Below, one piece after another: positions 25,647 through 34,067 of a stretch of 64,000 nt of DNA. The stretch covers positions 1-64,000 of the forward strand of contig NZ_RSAA01000035.1 of NCBI RefSeq assembly GCF_003931915.1, written 5' to 3'. A program made the translations under genes and the position numbers. How positions within the stretch are numbered: position 1 is the stretch's first letter; the number at the start of each line of letters is the position of its first letter. The notes under the pieces were generated by a model. It was not told the DNA's origin and did no database searches. It saw only the letters and a list, made by a program, of their open reading frames with translations. This DNA is from Saccharopolyspora rhizosphaerae. Lineage in GTDB: Bacteria > Actinomycetota > Actinomycetes > Mycobacteriales > Pseudonocardiaceae.

Positions 25647-25658
25647 GACAACCTTGTC
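25647..25658. promoter_or_regulatory. Probable LacI operator upstream of GH47 gene
   Basis: GACAACCTTGTC, arms GACAA and TTGTC. It lies 18 bases upstream of the mannosidase start and matches the palindrome at the lacI start (25960-25971) at 11 of 12 positions. The paired copies imply shared control by the LacI between them. Confidence 0.75.
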
Positions 25659-25811
25659 AGGTCACGCGGTCCACCGTTGCGGCAGGAGCCGACGAGGTCA
25701 ACGCGCCACGTCATTCCTGTCCTTCTTCGACACGACAGGGCTCCGAACCGGCGCACCGGTTGCGGCCGAACCGAGCCTTGACCGCGGGGCGGAAGGCACG
25801 TGACCGGGGCA

Positions 25812-25830
25812 GGGGACCCTCCCTGTCACC
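25812..25830 (+). repeat. GGGAACC-family half-site, degenerate
   Basis: GGGGACCCTCCCTGTCACC lies in the divergent gap between the mannosidase and lacI. It matches the outer part of the consensus (CTGTCACC) but has two core changes. This is one of the few copies not beside a 3' end. Confidence 0.5.
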
Positions 25831-25957
25831 ACGCCACGCGCGGCGCCGACCCCCGCCGAGGTTGCACCGGACAGCCGATCTCGGGCGGCCGAGCGCAGCA
25901 GGTCCGGGAACCGGACATTGACACGCGGAGCCTTCGTGCGGTCCAATCCGGCTCGCC

Positions 25958-26974
25958 ATGACAACGTTGTCTGATTCGAGGAGCGTCCGCCGCGCCACCA
26001 TGACCGACGTCGCGCGGCTGGCCGGCGTGAGCGTCAAGACGGTCTCCCGCGTGGTCAACGCCGAGGCCGGTGTGCACCCGACGACCGCGCAGCGCGTGCT
26101 GGACGCCATCGACCAGCTCGGGTTCCGCCGCAACATCAGCGCCCGCAACCTCCGCCGCGGCACCGGCACCGGCACTCTCGGCCTGGTCCTCGAAGACCTG
26201 GCCAACCCCTTCTACTCAGTGCTGACCCGCGCGGTGGAGGAAGTGGCCCGCCTGCAGGGCAAGCAGGTGCTCACGGGTTCCTCGGACGAGGACCCCACGC
26301 GCGAACGGGAGCTGGTGCTGGAGTTCTGCGCCCGCCGCGTCGACGGGCTGATCGTCGTCCCCGCAGGTCACCAGCACGGCTACATCGCGCACGAGATCAG
26401 CGCGGGCACACCGGTGGTGTTCGTCGACCGCCCGCCGGGCAACCTCGACGCCGACTCCGTGCTGATCGACAACGCCGGTGGCGCCGCTGCGGCGGCCCGC
26501 CACCTCGCCGGCCACGGCCATCACCGCATCGGTTTCCTGGGTGACAGCCCGGACATCCACACCGCCGCCGAGCGGCTGCGCGGGTTCCGCGAGGGCTGCG
26601 CTCAAGCCGGCGTGGTCTTCGACCCCGAGCTCGTCGTCATGGGCCCGCACACCGAGGCCTCCGTCGCCGCAGCGCTGTCCGGCCCGCTGCGCACGGCGAC
26701 GGCACTGGTGACCGGCAACAACCGGATCACCGTCCACGCGTTGCGCGCCCTGGCAGGGCGGCCGGACCGGCCGGCGCTGGTCGGCTTCGACGACTTCGAG
26801 CTGGCCGACCTGCTGGACCCACCGATCACCGTGGTCACCCACGACACCTGGGCGTTGGGCAAGTCCGCGGCCGAGTTGCTGTTCGCGCGACTGGACGGCG
26901 ACACCTCGCCGCCCGGTCGCGTCGTCGTCCCGACCAGGCTGCTGGTCCGAGGATCTGGAGAGATAGTTCGTTGA
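25958..26974 (+). CDS. LacI-family regulator of the mannose-type sugar locus
   Basis: A 338-residue LacI/GalR regulator. The helix-turn-helix is MTDVARLAGVSVKTVSRVVN, then the hinge helix SARNLRRGTG and a periplasmic-binding-like sugar domain (GLVLEDLANPFYSVLTR; LVTGNNRITVHALRAL). It overlaps the next gene (TTGA). A perfect palindrome GACAACGTTGTC overlaps its own start codon region, so it probably autoregulates. A matching site upstream of the GH47 gene points to control of the whole locus. The likely inducer is mannose or a manno-derivative (inferred from the neighbours). Confidence 0.92.
   Translation: MTTLSDSRSVRRATMTDVARLAGVSVKTVSRVVNAEAGVHPTTAQRVLDAIDQLGFRRNISARNLRRGTGTGTLGLVLEDLANPFYSVLTRAVEEVARLQGKQVLTGSSDEDPTRERELVLEFCARRVDGLIVVPAGHQHGYIAHEISAGTPVVFVDRPPGNLDADSVLIDNAGGAAAAARHLAGHGHHRIGFLGDSPDIHTAAERLRGFREGCAQAGVVFDPELVVMGPHTEASVAAALSGPLRTATALVTGNNRITVHALRALAGRPDRPALVGFDDFELADLLDPPITVVTHDTWALGKSAAELLFARLDGDTSPPGRVVVPTRLLVRGSGEIVR
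25960..25971. promoter_or_regulatory. Probable LacI operator at the lacI start
   Basis: GACAACGTTGTC is a perfect 12-base palindrome beginning at the third base of the lacI start codon. Binding there would block the lacI-manA-ABC operon. It pairs with the site at 25647-25658. Confidence 0.75.
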
Positions 26975-28014
26975 GTTCCATCCACACGTCCCCGTCCGCG
27001 CAGGCCACGGTGCTGCCGGCGAACCAACCCCAGCAGTTCTACCGGGGTGGCTCGTCGATCGCCGCGCTGCGCGGCGGCGGAGATGACCGCGAGTTCGGCC
27101 CCGAGGACTGGGTCGCCTCCACCACCACCCGCTTCGGCCAGGACGAGGCGGGGTTGTCGCGGCTGCCCGACGGGCGGCTGCTGCGCGACGTGGTCAGCGC
27201 CGACCCGCAGTCCTGGCTGGGAGCCGAGCACGTGTCGGCCTTCGGTGACAGCACGGCGCTGCTGGTGAAGCTGCTCGACGCAGGTCAGCGGCTGCCGGTG
27301 CACTGCCACCCCGACGACGGTTTCGCCAAGCGGCACCTGGGTTCGCGCTTCGGCAAGACCGAGGCGTGGGTCGTGGTGGGCACCAGCGGCTCGAACCCCG
27401 TGGTGCACCTGGGTTTCCGGGACGACGTGGCCCCTGAGGTGGTGGCCGAGTGGGTGCGCACCCAGGACTCGTCGGCGATGGTGGGCTCGCTCAACGAGAT
27501 CCCGGTGAATCCGGGTGACACCGTCCACGTGCCCGCGGGCACTCCGCACGCCATCGGTGCCGGGGTGTTCATCGTGGAGCTGCAGCAGCCGACCGACTTC
27601 TCGATCACGTTGGAGTGGCAGGGATTCCTGTCCGACGCCGAAGGCGCGTTCCTCGGCCTGGACACGGCGACGGCGCTGGAAACGGTCAACCGCTCGGGTT
27701 TCGACGACGCGACGCTGTCGTCGTTGGTCAAGCGCACTGGCGGGATCGGTGAAGGTCGCGTTCCGCTGCTGGCCGAGGACGCCCAGCCTTTCTTCCGCGC
27801 CGACCGCCTGCACGGCGCGGCCGAACTCGACCCCTCCTTCGGAGTGCTGATCGTGCTCGACGGCAGCGGAGAACTGCACTGCGCGGACGGTTCCCGCCTG
27901 CCGCTGCACCGCGGCACCACCGCCGTCGTGCCGCACGCCGCCGGGCAGACCCGGTTGGCGGGCGACCTCACCACCGTGCTGTGCAGACCCCCGGCAGCTG
28001 GGAGCAACGCATGA
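26971..28014 (+). CDS. manA: Mannose-6-phosphate isomerase-like class I enzyme
   Basis: A 347-residue cupin of the class I phosphomannose isomerase family. The metal motif LPVHCHPDDGF supplies His111 and His113, and HVPAGTPHAIGAGVFIVELQ matches the later metal-binding block. It would interconvert mannose-6-phosphate and fructose-6-phosphate. Starts at TTG 26971, overlapping the lacI stop (TTGA), with GGAGAG eight bases upstream; its own stop overlaps the ATG of the ABC gene. Translational coupling implies an operon. A related sugar-phosphate isomerase or a sulfoquinovose-type cupin is a less likely alternative. No mannokinase is in the locus. Confidence 0.82.
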   Translation: MSSIHTSPSAQATVLPANQPQQFYRGGSSIAALRGGGDDREFGPEDWVASTTTRFGQDEAGLSRLPDGRLLRDVVSADPQSWLGAEHVSAFGDSTALLVKLLDAGQRLPVHCHPDDGFAKRHLGSRFGKTEAWVVVGTSGSNPVVHLGFRDDVAPEVVAEWVRTQDSSAMVGSLNEIPVNPGDTVHVPAGTPHAIGAGVFIVELQQPTDFSITLEWQGFLSDAEGAFLGLDTATALETVNRSGFDDATLSSLVKRTGGIGEGRVPLLAEDAQPFFRADRLHGAAELDPSFGVLIVLDGSGELHCADGSRLPLHRGTTAVVPHAAGQTRLAGDLTTVLCRPPAAGSNA

Positions 28015-28775
28015 CCGAACCCCTTCTCGAAGCACGTGACCTCGTCAAGCGCTACGGCAGCGTGGAAGCGCTGCGCGGGGCCTCCTTCACCGTGCACCCG
28101 GGTGAAGTGGTCGCGCTCATCGGTGACAACGGTGCGGGCAAGTCGACCCTCGTGAAGTGCCTGTCCGGTGTGGAGCAACCGGATTCGGGTCAGGTGCTCG
28201 TCGACGGTGAGCCGGTGTCGCTGGACTCCCCGACCGCAGCGCGCGGTCACGGCATCGAGACCGCCTACCAGGACCTGGCCGTGGCACCGGACCTCGACCC
28301 GGCCGCGAACCTGTTCCTGGGGCGCGAGATCCGGCGACCGGGCTTGCTCGGCAAGCTCGGTGTGCTGGACAAGGCGAAGATGCGCGCCGAAGCCACCGAG
28401 CAGTTCGCCAAGTTCGGGGTGTCGCTGCCCGACCTCTCGGTGCCGATCGGCGCCCTCTCCGGTGGGCAGCGCCAGAGCGTCGCGGTGGCGCGGTCGGTGG
28501 CGTGGGCGAGCCGGCTGGTGTTCCTCGACGAACCGACCGCCGCGCTGGGCGTGGTGCAGCGCGAACGCGTCCTCGACGTCATCCGCCGGGTGCGCGACAC
28601 CGGCATCGCCGTCGTGCTGATCAGCCACAACATGCCGGAAGTCCTCTCCGTCGCCGACCGGGTCGAGGTGCTGCGCCTGGGCAGCCGGGTCGCCCGGTTC
28701 AACGCCGCCGAAGTCGAGTTGGAGGACCTGGTCGGCGCGATGACCGGGGCCCTGTCCCAGGAGGGCACGAGCTGA
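28011..28775 (+). CDS. Sugar ABC transporter ATP-binding protein (FrcA-type, CUT2)
   Basis: A 254-residue ATPase with Walker A GDNGAGKSTL, signature LSGGQRQS, Walker B LVFLDEPTAALG and switch His in ISHNMPE. It has a single nucleotide-binding domain, as in FrcA of the fructose/mannose importer, unlike the double RbsA/XylG type. ATG at 28011 overlaps the manA stop (ATGA) and the stop overlaps the permease start by one base. It energises uptake of a monosaccharide. The adjacent isomerase and mannosidase make mannose the best guess. Confidence 0.9.
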   Translation: MTEPLLEARDLVKRYGSVEALRGASFTVHPGEVVALIGDNGAGKSTLVKCLSGVEQPDSGQVLVDGEPVSLDSPTAARGHGIETAYQDLAVAPDLDPAANLFLGREIRRPGLLGKLGVLDKAKMRAEATEQFAKFGVSLPDLSVPIGALSGGQRQSVAVARSVAWASRLVFLDEPTAALGVVQRERVLDVIRRVRDTGIAVVLISHNMPEVLSVADRVEVLRLGSRVARFNAAEVELEDLVGAMTGALSQEGTS

Positions 28776-29824
28776 TGACCACTCCGCAGAAGACGTCCGG
28801 CGACACCCCCGCGCAGACCTCGGAGGAACCGGCCGTGAGCCTGCGCTCCCGACTGGCCGGTTCCACCACGGTGTGGACCGGCCTGGTGCTGGTGGTGCTG
28901 TGCGCGCTGTTCAGCGCACTGCGTCCGGACGCGTTCCTGACGCTGTTCAACGTGCAGAACCTGCTGGTGCAGGCCGCGCCCCTGCTGATGCTCGCGGTCG
29001 GCATGACCTTCGTGATCATCACCTCCGGCATCGACCTGTCGGTGGGGTCGGTGCTGGTGTTCGCCGGAGTCGTCTCGGCGATGACCATGGAGTCGCTCAG
29101 CGGCGGTGACGCGACCGGCGCCGGCTGGGGCGTCATCGCGACCGGCCTGGTGGTGGCGCTGCTCGGCGGCGCGGTGTGGGGTCTGCTCAACGGGCTTCTG
29201 GTGGCGGTGGCGAGGGTGCCCGCGCTGATCGTCACCCTCGGCTCGTTCGGCGCCGCTCTGGGCGCCGCGCAGCTGCTGACCAACGGCATCGACGTGCGGA
29301 CCGTTCCCGCCGCGCTGCGCACGACGCTGGGGACGGGAACGTCCTTCGTGGTCGTGCCGAACCTGGTGATCCTGGCCGCGATCGTCACGCTGCTGGCGAT
29401 GTGGCTGCTGCACACCACGGCGTTCGGCCGCTACACCTACGCGATCGGTTCCAACGCCGAAGCCGCGCGGCGCAGCGGCATCAAGGTCACCCGCCACCTC
29501 ATCGCCGTCTACACGGTGACCGGTGTGCTGGCCGGGCTGGCCGGTTTCATGTCACTGGCCTACTTCGGCACGACCACGATCAGCGGTCACAGCAACGACA
29601 ACCTCAACTCGATCGCCGCCGTGGTGCTGGGCGGGACCAGCCTCTTCGGCGGTGTCGGGTCGATCCTCGGCAGCGTCATCGGCATCTTCATCCCGGCGGT
29701 GCTCGACGCCGGGTTCGTGATGGCCGGTGTTCGCCCGTTCTGGCAGCCGATCGCCGTCGGAACGGTCCTGGTCGTCGCGGTCTACCTGGACCAGCGGCGG
29801 CGTCGAGCCCGCAACAACCGTTGA
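28775..29824 (+). CDS. Sugar ABC transporter permease (CUT2/FrcC-type)
   Basis: A 349-residue permease with about eight to ten membrane segments. The motif ITSGIDLSVGSVL and the later NLNSIAAVVLGGTSLFGG plus GSILGSVIG are signatures of the ribose/xylose/fructose (CUT2) permease family. A charged N-terminal tail precedes the first helix. Start ATG at 28775 overlaps the upstream stop. It forms the membrane channel with the ATPase and binding protein encoded on either side. Confidence 0.93.
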   Translation: MTTPQKTSGDTPAQTSEEPAVSLRSRLAGSTTVWTGLVLVVLCALFSALRPDAFLTLFNVQNLLVQAAPLLMLAVGMTFVIITSGIDLSVGSVLVFAGVVSAMTMESLSGGDATGAGWGVIATGLVVALLGGAVWGLLNGLLVAVARVPALIVTLGSFGAALGAAQLLTNGIDVRTVPAALRTTLGTGTSFVVVPNLVILAAIVTLLAMWLLHTTAFGRYTYAIGSNAEAARRSGIKVTRHLIAVYTVTGVLAGLAGFMSLAYFGTTTISGHSNDNLNSIAAVVLGGTSLFGGVGSILGSVIGIFIPAVLDAGFVMAGVRPFWQPIAVGTVLVVAVYLDQRRRRARNNR

Positions 29825-29884
29825 ACCCCCGAACCTGGACGAACGAAACCTTTTTCAGCACAGAGTCGTGTGGAGGTCGTTTCG

Positions 29885-30862
29885 ATGAGAACGCACAAGG
29901 GGCTGTTGGCGCTCGGCGCCGCCGCGCTGCTGCTCGCCGGATGCGGATCCGGGCAGATCGGCGGCAGCGGTGGGCAGACCGACCCGAACAACAAGAACTT
30001 GGCGCTGATCACCGGTCAGCGAGGTGAGCCCTTCTACGTCTCCATCGAGTGCGCCGCCCAGCAGGAGGCCGCGGCGCAGGGTTACCAGCTCAACGTGCAG
30101 GCCCCGGAGAAGTTCGAGCAGGCGGAGCAGTCGCAGATCCTGGGCGGGATCGTCAGCAGCAAGCCGGGTTCGGTGATCATCTCCCCGACCGATGACAAGG
30201 CGCTGGCCGCCCCGCTGCAGCAGGCGAAGGGCAACGGCATCCAGGTCGTCGAGGTCGACACCGCTCTGGAGGACCGCTCCATCGCGGTCAGCTCACTGTC
30301 GTCGGACAACTACGCCGGTGGACAGCTCGCGGCGCAGACCCTGGTGCAGCTGCTGGCGGGCAGGTCCGGTTCGGTGCTGGCGCTGAACACCAAGGCGGGC
30401 ACCTCGACCACCGACGAGCGGGCGAAGGGCTTCGAGGAGGAGATCCGCAAGCACCCGAACCTGAAGCTGCTGCCCACCCAGTACACCGAGAACGAACCGG
30501 CGACCGCGGCGCAGATCGTGTCCTCGACGCTGGCGGCCAACCCGGACCTGGTGGGTGTGTTCGGCACCAACCTCAACACCGGTGAGGGAGCCGGCACGGC
30601 GCTGTCGAACGCCGGCAAGTCCGGCCAGGTGCAGCTGGTGGGCTTCGACGCGAGCCCCAAGCAGGTCGACGACCTGCGCAACGGGCGCGTGCAGGCGCTC
30701 ATCGCGCAGAACCCGGGCAAGATCGGTCAGGAAGGCGTCAAGCGGGCCATCGCGGCGATCAAGGGCGAGCCGGTGGAGCGGGAGAGGAAGACGGAGATGA
30801 TCTCGATCACCCGCGACAACATGGACCAGCAGTCCCAGTACTTCTACAAGAGCCAGTGCTGA
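29885..30862 (+). CDS. Sugar ABC transporter substrate-binding lipoprotein (RbsB-type)
   Basis: A 325-residue binding protein. The signal ends LLLAGCGSG with the lipobox Cys at about 20. The mature part is a type I periplasmic-binding fold (LALITGQRGEPFYVSIECAA; VIISPTDDKALAAPLQQAK; LVGVFGTNLNTGEG; VQLVGFDASPKQVDDL). It should present a monosaccharide to the permease. ATG at 29885 has GGAGG eight bases upstream. It is the last gene of the locus and is followed by a hairpin terminator. Ligand identity is inferred from the neighbours only. Confidence 0.92.
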   Translation: MRTHKGLLALGAAALLLAGCGSGQIGGSGGQTDPNNKNLALITGQRGEPFYVSIECAAQQEAAAQGYQLNVQAPEKFEQAEQSQILGGIVSSKPGSVIISPTDDKALAAPLQQAKGNGIQVVEVDTALEDRSIAVSSLSSDNYAGGQLAAQTLVQLLAGRSGSVLALNTKAGTSTTDERAKGFEEEIRKHPNLKLLPTQYTENEPATAAQIVSSTLAANPDLVGVFGTNLNTGEGAGTALSNAGKSGQVQLVGFDASPKQVDDLRNGRVQALIAQNPGKIGQEGVKRAIAAIKGEPVERERKTEMISITRDNMDQQSQYFYKSQC

Positions 30863-30876
30863 CCGCGTGATCGAAC

Positions 30877-30908
30877 GGTGCCCGTCTCGCCCAGGCGAGG
30901 CGGGCACC
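30877..30908 (+). terminator. Terminator hairpin after the sugar ABC operon
   Basis: GGTGCCCGTCTCGCC pairs with GGCGAGGCGGGCACC over 15 positions (one G-U) with a 2-base loop. No T-run follows. It begins 15 bases after the last gene of the operon. Confidence 0.75.
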
Positions 30909-30933
30909 ATCGTCTCGGGCACGCCGCGGGGCG

Positions 30934-30949
30934 AGCACGGGAACCTTCC
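30934..30949 (+). repeat. GGGAACC-family half-site
   Basis: GAGCACGGGAACCTTCC lies 25 bases beyond the terminator hairpin of the sugar operon. The outer CTGYCAC part is replaced by GCTCAGC. Confidence 0.8.
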
Positions 30950-30993
30950 GCTCAGCGCTGGGCGCGGCCGCAGGGCGTGGTTACGGTGGAGGC

Positions 30994-31170
30994 ATGGCCG
31001 CACTAGGTGACATGTTCCCCGGTCGCAAGCTCAAGCACGAGGGCGACCAGGACGGCGTGGGCCGCGAGCACGATCCGGGTGGTCCGCTGGACCTGGACCG
31101 GGGCGTGGTGTTCCTCGCACCGCGCGAACCCGCCAGCGGGGACGAGCCGGACGAGGACGACCAGAGCTGA
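30994..31170 (+). CDS. Small acidic protein (58 residues), unknown
   Basis: The frame ATG to TGA encodes 58 residues beginning MAALGDMFPGRKLKHEGDQ and ending in an acidic tail (DEPDEDDQS). The LDLDRGVVFLAPREP stretch resembles the C-terminus of the DUF6191 family of actinobacterial small proteins, but I am not sure. GGAGG lies upstream, though close to the ATG. Codon third positions are GC-rich as in real genes here. It sits alone between the sugar operon and the TipAS gene. Confidence 0.6.
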   Translation: MAALGDMFPGRKLKHEGDQDGVGREHDPGGPLDLDRGVVFLAPREPASGDEPDEDDQS

Positions 31171-31370
31171 CCCCGTCCCCCGACTGATCCGCGCCGCAAT
31201 CACAGACTGGTCGCGGATCAGGTGGATCACGCACCGCGGGTGATCCGCTCCGCTACTGTGCCACGGGCAGTTGACGCTGTTCGCTCGGAAGAGTTGCGCG
31301 TCGTCACTGACCGTTGACCGTGTTGGAAGGCGCAGTGCTGGCGCGTGAGGGGAACAAGGGGGATGCCGCC

Positions 31371-31778
31371 GTGCAGCCGAACAACCTGTCCGGGAGTGCT
31401 GCTCTCGAACAGACCGAGGCCGTCGAGGACGGCACCGCGCTGATCGGAAACCTCCCCGCCGGCAACCTCGGCCCGGCTCAGAAGCAGGCCCTCGCTCGCA
31501 AGATCGGCCAGGACTGGCAACGCATCAGCTCCGCGATCGCCGAGCTGTTCGCCACCGGAGTCCCCAGCAACGATCCCCGGACCCAGCAGGTCGTCCACGA
31601 GCACTACCAGTGGCTCGGCCACTTCTGGACCCCCGACCGCGCCTCCTACCTGCGGTTGGCGGAGATGTACGTCAACCAGCCGAAGTTCCGGCACCGCATC
31701 GAGCGGCGCAAGCCCAAGGGCATGGCCGCCTACCTCCGCGACGCCATGACCACCTACGCCTGGGCCCGCCTGCGCTGA
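31371..31778 (+). CDS. TipAS antibiotic-recognition domain protein (no MerR domain)
   Basis: About 135 residues made mostly of a TipAS domain: DPRTQQVVHEHYQWLGHFW and TPDRASYLRLAEMYVNQPKF are the helical signature. In TipA this domain binds cyclic thiopeptides covalently, under an N-terminal MerR domain; here that DNA-binding part is absent. The GTG start at 31371 follows GGGGGA; GTG 31335 would add 12 residues. No cysteine is present in the domain, whereas TipA uses one for thioether bonding. It may act as a binding or sequestering protein. A GGGAACC half-site follows its stop by four bases. Confidence 0.8.
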   Translation: MQPNNLSGSAALEQTEAVEDGTALIGNLPAGNLGPAQKQALARKIGQDWQRISSAIAELFATGVPSNDPRTQQVVHEHYQWLGHFWTPDRASYLRLAEMYVNQPKFRHRIERRKPKGMAAYLRDAMTTYAWARLR

Positions 31779-31781
31779 GCA

Positions 31782-31798
31782 GTGGCAGGAAGGTTCCC
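31782..31798 (-). repeat. GGGAACC-family half-site, reverse
   Basis: GTGGCAGGAAGGTTCCC lies three bases after the TipAS gene stop, upstream of dinB. It is an exact 17-base copy of the paired-form arm. Confidence 0.9.
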
Positions 31799-31917
31799 TT
31801 CCACCGGTCCAGCGCGTGCCGGGTGAGAGCGAGGACACCTTCCACCCGCCCCTGTGAGAGCGCGTCCACAGCCGCACCTGCCGGGAGCTTGTCGGCCTGG
31901 TCGAGTTCAATGAACCC

Positions 31918-33273
31918 ATGAGGTGGGTGCTGCACATGGACATGGACGCGTTCTTCGCGTCCGTGGAGCAGCTCACCCGACCCACCGTGCGGGGCCGCCC
32001 GGTGCTGGTCGGCGGGCTCGGTCCGCGCGGGACCGTCGCGGGAGCCAGCTACGAGGCCCGCGAGTACGGGGCGAAGTCGGCGATGCCGATGGCCGAAGCC
32101 CGCCGCCGCTGCCCGGTGTCCGTGGTCCTGCCTCCGCGCTTCCGCGTCTACCAAGCTGTCAGCCGCCACGTGCTGGGCATCGTGCGGGAGACCTCCGACG
32201 TGGTGCAGCAGGTGTCGGTGGACGAGGCGTTCCTCGAGCCCACCGAGCTCGCCGGCGCCCCTGTGCAGCGCGTGGAGGAGTTCGCCGCGTCGCTGCGGGA
32301 GCGCGTGCAGCGGGAGGTCGGTGTGGTGGCCTCGATCGGTGCGGGTCCGGGCAAGCAGCTGGCCAAGATCGCCTCGGGGCTGGCGAAGCCGGACGGGATG
32401 CTGGTGGTGCCGCCGGAGGAACAGCTGGAACTGCTGTGGGCGCTGCCGGTGCGCACGATGTGGGGCATCGGCCCGGTCACCGAGTCGAAGCTGCACCGCA
32501 TCGGGGTCAGCACGATCGGCGAGCTCGCCGCGATGCACCCGCAGGACGTGACCTCCCTGCTCGGGCAGGCCATCGGCACCGAACTGCACCGGCTCGCGCA
32601 GGGCATCGACGACCACCCCGTCGCCGAGCGGGCCGAGGCCAAGCAGGTCAGCGCCGAGACGACCTTCGACCACGACATCACCGACCGCGAGACGCTGCTG
32701 GCCGAGGTGGTGGGTCAGGCCGAGAACGCGCACCGGCGGCTGGTGGCGTCCGGACGTGCCGCGCGCACCGTGACGCTCAAGGTCCGCGATTCGGACTTCA
32801 CCACGATCAGCCGGGCCGAGACGTTCTCGTCGGCGACCAGCGACCTGCACACGCTCTCGGCCGCGGCACGCCGCCTGCTGCCGATCGCCGTGCCGCCAGG
32901 AACGCCGGTGCGCCTGGTCGGTGTGTCCTTCTCCGGCCTGGCGACCTCCGAGCAGGAGTCCTTGTTCGACCACCCCGCGGACCCCGACGACGACCTCCCC
33001 GAGGCCGAGCCCGAGGCGTCCGGACCCGCCGACGCACCGCCGCCGTCAGCACGTCAGTGGCGGGCGGGCGACGACGTCCGCCACACCGAGCACGGGCACG
33101 GCTGGGTGCAGGGCGCCGGGCACGGCCGGGTGACCGTGCGCTTCGAGACGGCTGCCACGGAACGGGGCGTGGCGCGGACGTTCTCCGTGGACGATCCGCA
33201 GCTCAGCACCGCCGACCCGCTCGACAGCCTCGGTCTCGAAGTCGATCAGCCCTGCGGGGGCGGCGGCAGGTGA
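31918..33273 (+). CDS. dinB: DNA polymerase IV (Y family)
   Basis: A 451-residue translesion polymerase. MDMDAFFASVEQ and VSVDEAFLEP give the catalytic carboxylates; GAGPGKQLAKIASGLAKP is the helix-hairpin region and the little-finger domain follows. A beta-clamp motif QESLF sits near residue 345. An extra C-terminal region of about 85 residues (RAGDDVRHTEHGHGWVQGAG) forms a small beta-rich domain found in several actinobacterial DinBs. It copies damaged templates at mutagenic cost. Its 3' end overlaps the convergent gene by 28 bases. Confidence 0.94.
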   Translation: MRWVLHMDMDAFFASVEQLTRPTVRGRPVLVGGLGPRGTVAGASYEAREYGAKSAMPMAEARRRCPVSVVLPPRFRVYQAVSRHVLGIVRETSDVVQQVSVDEAFLEPTELAGAPVQRVEEFAASLRERVQREVGVVASIGAGPGKQLAKIASGLAKPDGMLVVPPEEQLELLWALPVRTMWGIGPVTESKLHRIGVSTIGELAAMHPQDVTSLLGQAIGTELHRLAQGIDDHPVAERAEAKQVSAETTFDHDITDRETLLAEVVGQAENAHRRLVASGRAARTVTLKVRDSDFTTISRAETFSSATSDLHTLSAAARRLLPIAVPPGTPVRLVGVSFSGLATSEQESLFDHPADPDDDLPEAEPEASGPADAPPPSARQWRAGDDVRHTEHGHGWVQGAGHGRVTVRFETAATERGVARTFSVDDPQLSTADPLDSLGLEVDQPCGGGGR

Positions 33274-33977
33274 CGCCGGTACCGGCCGACCCACTTCTGC
33301 GGCGCGATGTCCCTGATCGCGTCCTCCAGGTCCTTCGGCAGCCGGCTGAACGGCGGCAGGTGGAACCGGTAGCGGTCCGGCGGGAGCCCCTGCACGGTCG
33401 GCGGTTCCTCCACCCACCAGCGCTCCAGCTCCGGGTGCCGTTCGGCGAAACCCGGGTCAGCCGGGTAGATCTCCAGCGCCAGACGGCGTTCCGGGTTCAC
33501 CGGCCGCTTGTTCTCGATCCACGGCAGCGTGCCGATGCCCACGGCTTGGATCTCGCGCCAGTCGACGCCGACGACCTCGCCCGTGGTGCGCGCGTAGAAG
33601 CCGCTGCGGTCGATCAGGAAACCGCGACCGCGCAGCATGCCCCTCGAGCCCATCACGAACCACAGGAACACCACGCCGAAGAGCAGTTGCCAGATCCACA
33701 GCCCGACGGTGCTGCCGCTGTTGACCAGTGCCGCCGCGCACAGCACGGTGCCGAGCCCGCTGATGCCGCCACCGATCAGCAGCGAGCGGAACCCCGCGGC
33801 GCTGACGTCGATGTCGTGGGCGTCAGCACCGAGCAACGCGGGCGCGGGCGCCCCGGCCGGCGGGCGAACAGGCTCCGCCGCCGGGCGCCCCGAGTTGTAG
33901 CGAGCGGTGCTGCGCGGGATCGTCCGCGTCGGCTCGCTCCAGTCAGCTCGTTGCCATCCCCCTGGAAGCCACTTCAT
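33246..33977 (-). CDS. Membrane protein with PH-like domain (unknown function)
   Basis: A 243-residue protein that I do not recognise by name. A Pro/Ala-rich cytoplasmic stretch is followed by two hydrophobic segments (SLLIGGGISGLGTVLCAAAL and LWIWQLLFGVVFLWFVMG, ending by about residue 105). The rest reads as a PH-like beta-rich domain (FYARTTGEVVGVDWREIQAV; LALEIYPADPGFAERHP). The ATG is at 33977. The 3' end overlaps dinB by 28 bases. Proteins of this layout are common in Pseudonocardiaceae, but no role is known. Confidence 0.65.
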   Translation of the reverse strand: MKWLPGGWQRADWSEPTRTIPRSTARYNSGRPAAEPVRPPAGAPAPALLGADAHDIDVSAAGFRSLLIGGGISGLGTVLCAAALVNSGSTVGLWIWQLLFGVVFLWFVMGSRGMLRGRGFLIDRSGFYARTTGEVVGVDWREIQAVGIGTLPWIENKRPVNPERRLALEIYPADPGFAERHPELERWWVEEPPTVQGLPPDRYRFHLPPFSRLPKDLEDAIRDIAPQKWVGRYRRHLPPPPQG

Positions 33978-34067
33978 GGGAACCAGGGTATCCGCCGAAC
34001 CCGATGTTGATCTTGGTGGTGGGCGGATCCCCGGGTACTTCTGGGGGTTTCCCCGGAGAAGCCCTGA

